Source: Saccharibacillus sp. O23
GTDB lineage: Bacteria > Bacillota > Bacilli > Paenibacillales > Paenibacillaceae
Length of the DNA stretch: 64,000 nt
Direction of reading: 5' to 3'
NCBI RefSeq assembly: GCF_002205895.1
Contig: NZ_NJDE01000010.1
Location: forward strand, 310,001-374,000
The position numbers and the translations under genes were made by a program. The number at the start of each line of letters is the position of its first letter. Within the stretch, counting starts at the first letter, position 1. Below are positions 1 to 7,553 of this stretch, piece after piece. A model generated the notes under the pieces. The model worked only from the letters and a program-made list of their open reading frames with translations, was not told the origin of the DNA and did not search any database.

Positions 1-75
1 ATAGGACGGCAATAACGATGGTAATCAGCGACGGCGCGCGTTTCTTGCTGCGATCGGATTTCTTTTTACTCACGC
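1..75 (-). CDS. N-terminus of an unidentified membrane or exported protein (partial)
   Basis: Reading leftwards, a GTG codon at 75-73 follows a strong AAGGAGG ribosome site at about 83-90. It opens a frame that starts MSKKKSDRSKKRAPS and continues into a hydrophobic stretch (LITIVIAVL) before leaving the window. A lysine/arginine-rich cytoplasmic tail followed by a hydrophobic segment is typical of a single-pass membrane protein or an uncleaved signal anchor. Only about 25 codons are visible, so no family can be assigned. Confidence 0.6.
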
Positions 76-162
76 AAACGAGCCTCCTTAACCGGTAATC
101 GGAGCTTCATTATACCGGAAAAGAGGCCGCGGCGCGCGAAATTTCGCAAAAGATATTCGAGC

Positions 163-345
163 TTATTTGTCCAGTTCTTCGGAATCTTCCGGATCGTCCA
201 GAAGAGGTTCGTCGCTCTCAAGATTGTCGCGGGTCAGCTTATCGAAAGAACCCGGATCGGTGTCTTCGTAACGCGGGTCGGCATCGGGAATGTTGTCCGG
301 GCCCGGCCCTTTGTCTCTCAAATCGTCTTGACGGTCTCTGTTCAT
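163..345 (-). CDS. Small acidic hydrophilic protein of unknown function
   Basis: This 60-residue protein is very rich in Asp, Glu, Pro and Arg, has no hydrophobic segment, and is probably disordered. I place the start at the ATG at 345 because an AAAGGGTGA ribosome site sits just upstream. An in-frame ATG at 363 has no ribosome site and would add six residues. It lies in the same direction as, and upstream of, the partial membrane protein at the left edge. Similar short D/E/P-rich proteins are common in Paenibacillaceae but have no known role, so I do not name a function. Confidence 0.6.
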   Translation of the reverse strand: MNRDRQDDLRDKGPGPDNIPDADPRYEDTDPGSFDKLTRDNLESDEPLLDDPEDSEELDK

Positions 346-363
346 GACGCTCACCCTTTCCAT

Positions 364-742
364 AAAATAAAACCTGACTGTCTGTTAAATGCATACACGT
401 TCGCCGGCTTGATGAAACATTTTTCATAATAGCGCTTTCCTGCGTTCACAAATGGCGAAATATCGACGTGCGGACGAGATTGAGCGTGCTGGGCTTCGCG
501 AAGTCGAGGCCCGATATTGAAAGTGTGAAAAAAAGGGCGAAAATGAATGAAAACAGCATTCGTTTGGGATTGCTAATTACTGGTGAAATCCTTAAAGTAA
601 AACGGTAGATTACGCGGCGGCGTCAAGCTTCGGCTTGTCGCGATTCGTTCGGAACTTACCCGAACCGCGTATGGCGGCCCGCCGTTCGAGGCGGCCCCGT
701 GTTCCGCTCACGACATCAACCAAAAAAGGAAGTTAACCAATC
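364..742. other. Long leader/intergenic region before the KimA-type gene
   Basis: No convincing gene lies here. The last 150 bases contain GC-rich hairpin-forming sequence, for example around 622-642 and 672-697. In Bacillus subtilis kimA is preceded by a c-di-AMP (ydaO) riboswitch. Here only scraps resemble that motif (GGTGAAATCC at 582-591 and ACCCGAACC at 658-666), and the conserved GACAGCTAAC-type block is not visible. I therefore do not call a riboswitch. Confidence 0.4.
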
Positions 743-2566
743 ATGACAGGCACAGGCAAAATCAAAAGGTTTCTGATCGGCAGACCGATGAAATCGAACG
801 AACTCGAAGGAGAGAAATTGAGCAAGCTCAAAGCGCTCGCCATTCTCTCGTCGGATGCGTTGTCCTCCGTGGCATACGGCACCGAACAGATCCTGATCGT
901 CCTCATCCTGGCGGGCAGCGCCGCGCTCTGGTATTCGCTGCCGATCGCTTTGGCGGTATTGGCCTTGTTGGCCATTCTGATCGTGTCTTACCGCCAGACG
1001 ATCTTCGCTTATCCGACAGGAGGCGGGGCGTACATCGTCGCCAAAGACAATCTGGGCAAGTTCTCCAGCTTGGTTGCCGGCGGCTCTCTGCTTGTCGACT
1101 ACATTCTGACGGTCGCGGTCAGCTCTTCGGCGGGTACGGACGCGATTACCTCGGCGTTCCCGGTCCTGCACGACGACCGCGTCCTGATCGCGCTCGCGAT
1201 GATCGTGTTCCTGACGCTGATGAACCTGCGCGGAGTCACCGAATCGGCGTCGGTGCTCGCGATTCCGATCTACGCGTTCGTCGTCGCGATCTTCGTGCTC
1301 ATCATCTCCGGCACGATCAACTATTTCACCGGCGGCGCTCCGGCCGCCGCGCCGCAGCTCGAAGCGACGATCTCGAACGTCAGCTTGTTCCTGCTGCTCA
1401 AAGCGTTCAGTTCCGGCTGTTCGGCGCTGACCGGCGTCGAAGCCGTCTCGAACGCCATTCCGAACTTCCGCGATCCGGCTCCCAAGAACGCGGCGGCCAC
1501 GCTGCTGATGATGGGCGTCATTCTGGGCGCGATGTTTACCGGCATCACGCTGCTGGCGTACTGGTACGGCATTCGGCCGGACGAGAAAGCGACGGTCATC
1601 TCGCAGATCGCCGAAGCGACTTTCGGACGCGGTTGGCTGTACTTCGTGATTCAAGGCGTTACCGCGATCATCTTGTTCTTGGCGGCCAATACGGCGTACT
1701 CCGCTTTTCCGCTGCTGGCGTTCATGCTGGCGAAAGACAAATACCTGCCGCATATGTTCATGGTGCGCGGCGACCGCCTGGGCTTCTCGAACGGGATCAT
1801 TTTCCTGAGCGTCATGTCGGCCGTCTTGGTCGTCGTATTCAAAGGAAATACCGAAAATCTGATTCCTTTGTACGCGGTCGGCGTATTCATTCCGTTCACG
1901 CTGTCGCAGCTGGGCATGATGATCCGCTGGATCAAGCACAAGCCCAAAGGTTGGCAGGGCAAGCTGATCGTCAATACGATCGGGATGCTGACGACGCTGT
2001 CGATCACCCTGATCTTCATTTTCACCAAATTCGCGCAAGTCTGGGTCGTCTTCGTATTCCTGCCGTTCGTCGTCTATTTGTTCGCGAAGATCTACCGGCA
2101 CTACGCGAATACGGCGGATCAGCTGCGAATCGATCTCGCGGTGGACAAACCTTGCGTCAAAGGCAACACGGTCATCATTCCGGTGTCCGGCATCACGCAG
2201 GTCGTCCGCCATACGGTCAGCTACGCGAAGACGCTGTCCGACAGCGTGGTGGCCGTCTATGTCGGATTCGACGACGAGTCGATCCGCAAGATGGAAGACA
2301 AGTGGGCCGAATGGGATCCGGGCATTCGCTTGATCGTGCTCAAATCGCGTTACCGGAGCATCATGCGTCCGCTGCGCAAATTTATCGAGACGGTGGAATG
2401 GAAAAAAGGCGAACACGACAACATCACCGTGCTGATTCCGCAGTTTATCACGAAGCATTGGTGGGAAGCCGTGCTGCATAACCAGACCAGCTTGATGATG
2501 CGCGCGTATCTGCTGAACTACAAAGACGTGATCGTCACGACCGTGCCGTTCCATTTGAACAAATAA
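743..2566 (+). CDS. kimA: KimA-type potassium/proton symporter (APC superfamily)
   Basis: The 607-residue protein has the same length as B. subtilis KimA (YdaO) and shares with it long stretches such as KRFLIG, LKALAxLSSDALSSVAYGTEQ, SAGTDAITSAFP, KAFSSGCSALTGVEA and LIPLYAVGVFIPFTLSQ. KimA is a high-affinity potassium importer of the inner membrane. About twelve hydrophobic helices fill residues 30-450. The remaining 150 residues form the cytoplasmic C-terminal domain with the end motif PQFIT...HNQ, where KimA is inhibited by c-di-AMP. The ATG follows AAAAAGGAAG. The gene stands alone and is closed by a strong terminator. The match was recognised from memory of the family, not by search, but it is very distinctive. 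Confidence 0.92.
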   Translation: MTGTGKIKRFLIGRPMKSNELEGEKLSKLKALAILSSDALSSVAYGTEQILIVLILAGSAALWYSLPIALAVLALLAILIVSYRQTIFAYPTGGGAYIVAKDNLGKFSSLVAGGSLLVDYILTVAVSSSAGTDAITSAFPVLHDDRVLIALAMIVFLTLMNLRGVTESASVLAIPIYAFVVAIFVLIISGTINYFTGGAPAAAPQLEATISNVSLFLLLKAFSSGCSALTGVEAVSNAIPNFRDPAPKNAAATLLMMGVILGAMFTGITLLAYWYGIRPDEKATVISQIAEATFGRGWLYFVIQGVTAIILFLAANTAYSAFPLLAFMLAKDKYLPHMFMVRGDRLGFSNGIIFLSVMSAVLVVVFKGNTENLIPLYAVGVFIPFTLSQLGMMIRWIKHKPKGWQGKLIVNTIGMLTTLSITLIFIFTKFAQVWVVFVFLPFVVYLFAKIYRHYANTADQLRIDLAVDKPCVKGNTVIIPVSGITQVVRHTVSYAKTLSDSVVAVYVGFDDESIRKMEDKWAEWDPGIRLIVLKSRYRSIMRPLRKFIETVEWKKGEHDNITVLIPQFITKHWWEAVLHNQTSLMMRAYLLNYKDVIVTTVPFHLNK

Positions 2567-2584
2567 CGAAAAATCGCTTTTGCC

Positions 2585-2630
2585 AAAAAGACCTCGCCGT
2601 CCGCGACTCAGCGGAACGCGAGGTCTTTTT
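2585..2630 (+). terminator. Rho-independent terminator of kimA
   Basis: A 13-bp perfect stem (AAAAAGACCTCGC with its complement ending in TTTTT) closes about 20 bases after the kimA stop. Confidence 0.85.
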
Positions 2631-2710
2631 GCTGCGCAAAGCCGTCGGACAAAAGAAAAAGCACCGATTCGCCGAGCCTGATTCGAGTTGTCGACAAAGG
2701 AAAAGATCGC

Positions 2711-2763
2711 TTGTTAAAGAACGTTTGTTCGTATATAATATATATATATCGAACATTTGTTCT
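2711..2763 (+). promoter_or_regulatory. SOS promoter with two LexA boxes
   Basis: A sigma-A promoter is visible: TTGTTA at 2711-2716, a 17-bp spacer and TATAAT at 2734-2739. One LexA/DinR-type site (AGAACGTTTGTTCG, 2718-2731) fills the spacer. A second (CGAACATTTGTTCT, 2750-2763) lies over the start of transcription. Both fit the Bacillus CGAAC-N4-GTTCG consensus with one deviation each. LexA bound at either site would block RNA polymerase, so the downstream genes are predicted to be induced by DNA damage. Confidence 0.8.
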
Positions 2764-2783
2764 TATGAAAGGGGAGCACGCGT

Positions 2784-3032
2784 ATGCCGACCAAATATAT
2801 CGGCGAAGTCGTCGAGATCGTCTATATGGACAAGAACGGGCATCTGTCGCAGCGGAGAATCGAAATTCACGGCATTCGCGGCGAATTGGTCTATTCCACA
2901 TGCTTGACGAGCGGCGAACGCCGTACATTCCGTCAAGACCGGATTCTGGCGTGTCGGCCTTCTCCGTTCCGACGCAGGGAGAAAGGCAAAGGAGAGCGGC
3001 GAACAAACATCGCATCCTTGAACGGAAAGTAA
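2784..3032 (+). CDS. Small stand-alone WYL-like protein, predicted LexA-controlled
   Basis: The 82-residue protein follows AAAGGGGA and starts at the ATG at 2784. Residues 7-58 (EVVEIVYMDKNGHLSQRRIE ... RTFRQDRILA) resemble the core of a WYL domain, an SH3-like fold that senses nucleic-acid or nucleotide ligands, usually as part of a longer regulator. Here it has no helix-turn-helix and ends in a basic tail rich in Arg and Lys. The promoter carries two LexA boxes, which suggests a DNA-damage role. The WYL assignment is by pattern only; the SOS link rests on the promoter. Confidence 0.65.
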   Translation: MPTKYIGEVVEIVYMDKNGHLSQRRIEIHGIRGELVYSTCLTSGERRTFRQDRILACRPSPFRRREKGKGERRTNIASLNGK

Positions 3033-3121
3033 AAACGAAAATCGACGATTTGCGAAAAAGCAAATCGTATTACATAATAATCATCGATAAAGAGAGCAGG
3101 CAGGAAAGGAAGCGATCAGGC

Positions 3122-3461
3122 ATGGGGCGTCAGGTGCGGATCACCAAGAGCTATACGACCGCTTATCCGGAACCGATCATCTTGGCAAAAGGCGAATGCG
3201 TGATAACGGGCGAAGAAGATCTACAGTACCCCGGCTGGATTCGCTGCATGCACCCTTCGGGACGTTCGGGCTGGGTACCGGTCAATCGATTGATCCTCGA
3301 AGAAGAAGGAGAACGGGCAATCGTGCGCGAAGCCTACAGCGCACGAGCTGACGGCGGAAGCCGGAGAAACGTTGACCGTATTGGAAGAAGAAAGCGGATG
3401 GCTGCGAGGAAAGCGCGAGAACGGGGAAATCGGTTGGATTCCTTGCGAACATACGGAATAG
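3122..3461 (+). pseudogene. Tandem SH3-domain protein gene broken by a frameshift
   Basis: The ATG at 3122 begins MGRQVRITKSYTTAYPEPI and an SH3-like unit ending in GWVPVNRL at about residue 58. After REAYSA (about 3343) the frame turns into low-complexity arginine-rich sequence and would run on to 3637 through a terminator. In the next frame the expected second SH3 unit continues cleanly as ELTAEAGETLTVLEEE ... GEIGWIPCEHTE and stops at 3461. The two halves fit a paired SH3 protein of about 113 residues if two bases are missing (or one is extra) near 3341-3345. This is either a genuine inactivating mutation or a sequencing error. The gene lies 90 bp after the WYL-like gene and could belong to the same SOS transcript. 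Confidence 0.7.
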
Positions 3462-3470
3462 AGAAGGAAG

Positions 3471-3495
3471 AAAAGCCGCCTTTCAGGCGGCTTTT
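3471..3495 (+). terminator. Terminator after the WYL/SH3 genes
   Basis: AAAAGCCGCC pairs perfectly with GGCGGCTTTT around a five-base loop, ten bases after the restored SH3-protein stop. This supports 3461 as the true gene end. Confidence 0.85.
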
Positions 3496-3544
3496 GCACG
3501 TTAAGACCTATCAAGACATACAAGATCTATCAGCCGACGTACGC

Positions 3545-3575
3545 AAAAAGGCCGTCCTTTCGGACGGCCTCTCTA
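3545..3575 (-). terminator. Terminator of the candidate small RNA
   Basis: GGCCGTCC pairs with GGACGGCC around a TTTC loop (plus-strand view) and, read on the minus strand, is followed by TTTTTGCG. Confidence 0.8.
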
Positions 3576-3709
3576 CCCGTGGCGCTATTTGTTTGCTTGG
3601 CTTCCGTATCCCGCGCCACCGGGCGTGCTCTAATTAAAGAGCCGCACCGGTCCGGGTAAGGGATACGTTCAGCATGTCGTTACAGATGTGAACGCACCTC
3701 CTTTCTGTT
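3545..3709 (-). ncRNA. Candidate orphan structured small RNA
   Basis: On the minus strand a good promoter is followed about 160 bases later by a strong terminator, with no clear gene between. The predicted transcript begins near 3709. It carries AGAAAGGAGGTG (3706-3695), which complements the 3' end of 16S rRNA over 12 bases, but no ATG/GTG/TTG lies at usable distance. It then folds into a long interrupted hairpin (arms 3667-3660 and 3612-3605, with inner paired segments around a TTTAATTA loop). The nearest ATG (3678) is 21 bases from the SD core and would encode only MLNVSLTRTGAAL. It could be a regulatory RNA or a structured mRNA for a 13-residue peptide. I do not recognise a known RNA family. 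Confidence 0.5.
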
Positions 3710-3715
3710 GAGGTT

Positions 3716-3744
3716 ATATTAGCACAACGTAAAGCCGCTGCCAA
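3716..3744 (-). promoter_or_regulatory. Sigma-A promoter of the candidate small RNA
   Basis: Read on the minus strand: TTGGCA at 3744-3739, exactly 17 bases, then TAATAT at 3721-3716. Confidence 0.65.
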
Positions 3745-3876
3745 CCCTTTTTCGCATAAAGTTTTCCAAGAATTTATTATAAATGTTAAAAATGAAATAA
3801 GTGAAAAATTCATAAAAGACGTCCTAGGAAGGTTCAAAGGTTTAAACGGGCCAAAATAGAAATCTGGCTGTCTCTC

Positions 3877-3903
3877 TAAAAATTTGACGAAAATGGTCGA
3901 TAA
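3877..3903 (+). promoter_or_regulatory. Sigma-D-like (flagellar/chemotaxis) promoter
   Basis: TAAA at 3877-3880, a 15-base spacer and GTCGATAA at 3896-3903 match the Bacillus SigD consensus TAAA-N15-GCCGATAT with two mismatches in the -10 element. It precedes a chemoreceptor gene, the classical SigD target. Confidence 0.65.
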
Positions 3904-3991
3904 TTAAAGAAGATTGATCTGAAGCCGTTAAAAGGCGGTCGGCTTAAATCGTTCGTGTTGGAAAAATCAGAGACAGGAGAGAAGAACAACA

Positions 3992-5692
3992 ATGAAATTC
4001 ACCATCCAGACTAAACTGTTAAGCGGATTTCTGGGCGTTACCCTGCTGCTTGCGATCGTCAGCTTCGTATCGCTGAGCAATTTGAACGGATTGGGTCATC
4101 AAGCCGGGGAAGTCAATACCAAATGGATGCCTAGCGTCACCTTGCTCGGAACGATGAACGGGGACGTGTCCGATGTGGAACGTCTGCTCCTGAACATGAT
4201 CGTCGAGAACCGTTCCAGCGAGTTCGGCGAGATTAAGAAAACTTATACGGATCTGCTTGCGAAGATCGAAACCGAACGCGAACAATATAAGCAGTTGATT
4301 CGTACCGACGAAGAACAGAAATTGTTCGAAGAGTTCTCAACGAATTACGATACGTTTCTTGCCGCGCTTCCGCCGCTCGTAGCGGCTGCGGAGAACAATC
4401 AGGAAGAACAGGCGCGGACTTTGCACCGTGAAGCCTTCTCCGTATGGAATACGGCCAACAATTCGATCATGGAATTGATCGCGCTGGACAACCAACAAGC
4501 CGGAGGCATGACGCAAGAAGCCGTAGATCGTTCTCAAACGGCAACGACGATCGTGATCGTGCTTAGCGCGATCGCGATCGTACTGGCCGTGCTGATCGCG
4601 GTCGTACTCGGACGCATGATCGCGACTCCGCTGAAGCGGGTACAAAAAGCATCCGAACGGATCGCGTCCGGCGATCTGACGGGCGAGGAGATCAAGGTAA
4701 GCAGCCGCGACGAGATCGGCGCGATGGCTTCGGCTTTCAATGCCATGACGGTGAGTCTGCGCGAACTGGTCGAATCGGTCGCGGCTTCTTCGGAACTGGT
4801 CGCCGCTTCTTCCGAGGAATTGACCGCCAGCGCCGAACAGAATAAGCTCGCTTCCGAGCAGATTGCCGCAACCGTTCAGGAAACGGCGGCAGGTACCGTC
4901 CATCAGGTCGATATTGCCGAGACTTCGGCGCAGGCGATGCAGGAAATGTCCATCGGCGCCGAGCAGATCGCGACGAGAGCGCAGACGGTTGCCGCGTCGG
5001 CAGCCGAGGCCGCAAGCCGGTCGCAGAGCGGCAGCGAAGCGATCCAACAGGCGATCAGCCAGATGGATTCGATCCGCGAGTCGGTGACGTCGATGAGCGG
5101 CGTGGTGAAGGAGTTGGGTACACGTTCCGAAGAGATCGGCATGATTACGAGCGATATTACCGCGATCGCGTCGCAGACGAATCTCTTGGCTTTGAACGCG
5201 GCGATCGAAGCGGCTCGCGCGGGCGAAGCCGGACGCGGATTCGCCGTCGTTGCCGACGAGGTTCGGAAATTGGCCGAACAATCTTCGGAATCGGCGAAGC
5301 GCATCTCCGAATTGGTCACGTTGATCCAATCCGATACGAACAGCGCGATCGAGGCGGCCGAGATCAACGACCGCGAAGTGTACAAAGGCATCGAGATGGT
5401 ATCGGCTGCCGGCGGCGCTTTCGACAACATTCTGGGCGCGGTCGGTCAGGTAGCCGGCGATATCGAAGAAGTATCCGCCGGAGCCGAACAGATGTCGGCC
5501 AGCACGAACGAGATTCTGAATTACGTGCAGCAGAGCTCGCGGATCGCCGGCGAAGCTTCGTCGGGCATGACCGAAGTATCGGCCGCGACCCAAGAGCAGT
5601 TGGCTTCGATGGAAGAGATCGCTTCTTCTTCGTCCGCGTTGTCGACGACTGCCGAACAGCTCTACACGAATGTAAGCCGGTTCAAGATTTAA
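3992..5692 (+). CDS. Methyl-accepting chemotaxis protein
   Basis: The 566-residue chemoreceptor has a first membrane helix at residues 9-30, an extracellular four-helix-bundle type sensor (about 31-180), a second helix at 182-207, a HAMP linker to about 262 and a long coiled-coil signalling domain. The tip contains the invariant [18 protein letters not shown] and [17 protein letters not shown], which contact CheA and CheW. The sensor gives no clue to the ligand. The ATG follows AGGAGAG. The gene is monocistronic: a sigma-D-like promoter lies upstream and a terminator downstream. Confidence 0.93.
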   Translation: MKFTIQTKLLSGFLGVTLLLAIVSFVSLSNLNGLGHQAGEVNTKWMPSVTLLGTMNGDVSDVERLLLNMIVENRSSEFGEIKKTYTDLLAKIETEREQYKQLIRTDEEQKLFEEFSTNYDTFLAALPPLVAAAENNQEEQARTLHREAFSVWNTANNSIMELIALDNQQAGGMTQEAVDRSQTATTIVIVLSAIAIVLAVLIAVVLGRMIATPLKRVQKASERIASGDLTGEEIKVSSRDEIGAMASAFNAMTVSLRELVESVAASSELVAASSEELTASAEQNKLASEQIAATVQETAAGTVHQVDIAETSAQAMQEMSIGAEQIATRAQTVAASAAEAASRSQSGSEAIQQAISQMDSIRESVTSMSGVVKELGTRSEEIGMITSDITAIASQTNLLALNAAIEAARAGEAGRGFAVVADEVRKLAEQSSESAKRISELVTLIQSDTNSAIEAAEINDREVYKGIEMVSAAGGAFDNILGAVGQVAGDIEEVSAGAEQMSASTNEILNYVQQSSRIAGEASSGMTEVSAATQEQLASMEEIASSSSALSTTAEQLYTNVSRFKI

Positions 5693-5760
5693 CTGCGCAT
5701 CAATCGACCGCGGATCGACAGATCGGTCTGATTCGGCCCGATTTGCGATCTTTTCCGAAC

Positions 5761-5798
5761 AGCCTCGCGTCCTTCGGGACACGAGGCTTTGTTTTTTA
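5761..5798 (+). terminator. Terminator of the chemoreceptor gene
   Basis: AGCCTCG/CGAGGCT with an inner GTCC/GGAC stem and a TTTGTTTTTT tail. Confidence 0.85.
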
Positions 5799-5828
5799 TT
5801 GACACGAGAATCTGGCACATGCTATGAT
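5799..5828 (+). promoter_or_regulatory. Promoter of tRNA-Leu
   Basis: TTGACA at 5799-5804, an 18-base spacer and TATGAT at 5823-5828, 33 bases before the mature tRNA. It starts directly in the T-tail of the preceding terminator. Confidence 0.7.
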
Positions 5829-5860
5829 CTTTTAAGTCGGCAATCTTGCTTGATTATTAA

Positions 5861-5943
5861 GCCGGAGTGGTGGAATGGCAGACACAGCAGACTTAAAATC
5901 TGCCGGGAGTACTCCCGTACCGGTTCGAGTCCGGTCTTCGGCA
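5861..5943 (+). tRNA. tRNA-Leu (anticodon TAA)
   Basis: The 83-base sequence has a GCCGGAG/CTTCGGC acceptor stem, a long class-II variable arm (GGGAGTACTCCC), the TTCGAGTC T-loop and an anticodon stem GCAGA/TCTGC with loop CTTAAAA, so the anticodon is TAA. The discriminator base is A and CCA is not encoded. It is a single tRNA transcribed from its own promoter. Confidence 0.95.
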
Positions 5944-5959
5944 TCCTTTTGCACCGACG

Positions 5960-6012
5960 AAAGCATCGTGTATCGCCCGCATTCAGCGGGAACGGTATGC
6001 GATGCTTTTTTG
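5960..6012 (+). terminator. Terminator of tRNA-Leu
   Basis: AAGCATCG pairs with CGATGCTT around an inner CCCGC/GCGGG stem, followed by a run of T. Confidence 0.8.
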
Positions 6013-6162
6013 TTGAGTAAAAATTGTTTTTTTGATTTGAATTTTTGGTTATGTCTTGAGACTTGCTCAGATGTTATAATAAAAAGCGATAACGAAGTAA
6101 GCGCTTAATCGGATAAGGCTTGCACTAGGAAAATTCGGCGAATAGAGAATCGGAGGTACGGA

Positions 6163-7335
6163 ATGGACAGAAACGAAGCGGTGGGGGAGCAAGAAACGAA
6201 CCGGACGGCCGGAAGCGCAAAAACGCCGGGAAACGCGACAAAAGAAAGCATTATGATAGCGCTGGATCGGGTGACCGAACGCTTGATGAATTTGCAGCGG
6301 CCGGAGAACGAGCACGAACTGCAAGCGCTCGAGGGCGACGCGGCGCGCCGAGGCTATTTCGCGCGCGATTTCGGCATGGACGTATGGGATTGGCCGCAGG
6401 GGATCGGATTGTACGGCTTGGCAAAAGTGGGCGGTTATTTCGGCGACGACCGTTTCGAGCGTTATGCCGAGCCGTGGATGTCGGCAAGGCTTAGCGAAGG
6501 ACTGCCGAGCCGCAACATCAACACGACGGCGCCGCTGCTCTCGTTAATGGAACTGCCCGAGGCGGAAGCGCTCAGTCTGGAATGGGCGGAGTGGTTGGCG
6601 AACGGACTGCCGCGTACGGAAGAACAAGGCTATCAGCATGTAACCACAGGCGCGACCTCCTCCGAAGTGCTGCTGAACGAAAACGAAATCTGGATCGATA
6701 CGCTGTTCATGGCGATCTTGTTCACGGCGAAAATGGGCGTCAAATACGACCGGGCGGATTGGCGGGAGACTTCGCTGCATCAACTGCTGCTGCATATCAA
6801 ATATTTGTACGATCGGAAAACGGGGCTGTTCTTCCACGGGTGGAACTTCACCGGTCGGCATAATTTCAGCGAAGCGTTCTGGTGCCGCGGCAACGGCTGG
6901 TTCACGCTGGGGCTGCCGGAATATATCGATCTGATGCGTCCTTATCTGGACGAGGGCACGCTGCTCTATCTGACGCAGACGTTCCGGACGCAGAGCGAAA
7001 GTCTGCTTAAGCTCCAGCATTCGAGCGGATTGTGGCATACGCTGCTGGACGATCCGGACAGTTACACCGAGACTTCCGGTTCCGCGGCGATCGCCGCGGG
7101 GATCTTGTTCGGCGTGCGGCGGGGCCTGCTGCCGGAAGAATTCGCCGAGTCCGCCATGCGCGCGCTGAATGCCGTTCTGGAACGGATCGGCGAAGACGGC
7201 GTGGTCGGCGGCGTATCGGCCGGAACGCCGATCGGCAAGCTGCGCGAAGATTACGCGCGGATCGTCACCGCGCCGATGGCTTACGGCCAAGCGCTGACGA
7301 TTGCGCTGCTGGGCGAAGCGCTGTATCGCAGCTAA
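6163..7335 (+). CDS. GH105/GH88-family unsaturated rhamnogalacturonyl hydrolase
   Basis: The 390-residue protein is predicted to be a cytoplasmic (alpha/alpha)6-barrel enzyme. It would remove the unsaturated uronic acid left at the non-reducing end of pectin fragments by lyases. Family features are DVWDWPQGIGLYGL near residue 75, DTLFMAI near 185, and FWCRGNGWF near 240, the last being the YteR/YesR-type WGRGNGW motif. There is no signal peptide, so the substrate must be imported, which fits the ABC importer nearby. The ATG follows GGAGG. The first 30 residues are polar and poorly conserved-looking, so initiation at the ATG at 6253 is possible. Confidence 0.88.
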   Translation: MDRNEAVGEQETNRTAGSAKTPGNATKESIMIALDRVTERLMNLQRPENEHELQALEGDAARRGYFARDFGMDVWDWPQGIGLYGLAKVGGYFGDDRFERYAEPWMSARLSEGLPSRNINTTAPLLSLMELPEAEALSLEWAEWLANGLPRTEEQGYQHVTTGATSSEVLLNENEIWIDTLFMAILFTAKMGVKYDRADWRETSLHQLLLHIKYLYDRKTGLFFHGWNFTGRHNFSEAFWCRGNGWFTLGLPEYIDLMRPYLDEGTLLYLTQTFRTQSESLLKLQHSSGLWHTLLDDPDSYTETSGSAAIAAGILFGVRRGLLPEEFAESAMRALNAVLERIGEDGVVGGVSAGTPIGKLREDYARIVTAPMAYGQALTIALLGEALYRS

Positions 7336-7407
7336 CTTTTTGTGTGAGCTTTTCTCCGGTCTGCGATCGATTATCGTTCGAAACAGGTATCCGATTCGGA
7401 AAAGCCT

Positions 7408-7416
7408 TGTTATAAT
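7408..7416 (+). promoter_or_regulatory. Extended -10 promoter for the membrane AraC regulator
   Basis: TG at 7408-7409, one base, then TATAAT at 7411-7416, without a recognisable -35. It lies 138 bases before the assigned TTG start. Confidence 0.4.
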
Positions 7417-7553
7417 GGCGTTACATCACGGAAGGATCGGCGTTCTCGGTCTTCTTCCTCCGGCTGACCGCCGGTTATTCCATGCTGTCGATCTCGATCG
7501 CGATTGCCGCGAAGCAATCCGCTGGATCGACGCAAAGCGAGGAGGGTTGTTCA

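Noticed and set aside
560-680. Possible c-di-AMP riboswitch before kimA
   Set aside because: Only short fragments match; the conserved core and closing stem are not visible, so it is reported as an open question rather than a feature.
716-2554. 612-residue minus-strand frame opposite kimA
   Set aside because: Shadow of kimA with biased His/Arg/Gln composition and no ribosome site.
2711-3637. Single 308-residue frame over the WYL and SH3 region
   Set aside because: It crosses the SOS promoter, the WYL gene in another frame and a terminator. Only part of it (from 3122) encodes SH3-like sequence.
3634-3837. 67-residue minus-strand frame in the candidate small-RNA region
   Set aside because: Its beginning lies upstream of the promoter of that transcript and it lacks a start near the ribosome site; only the last 13 codons could be translated.
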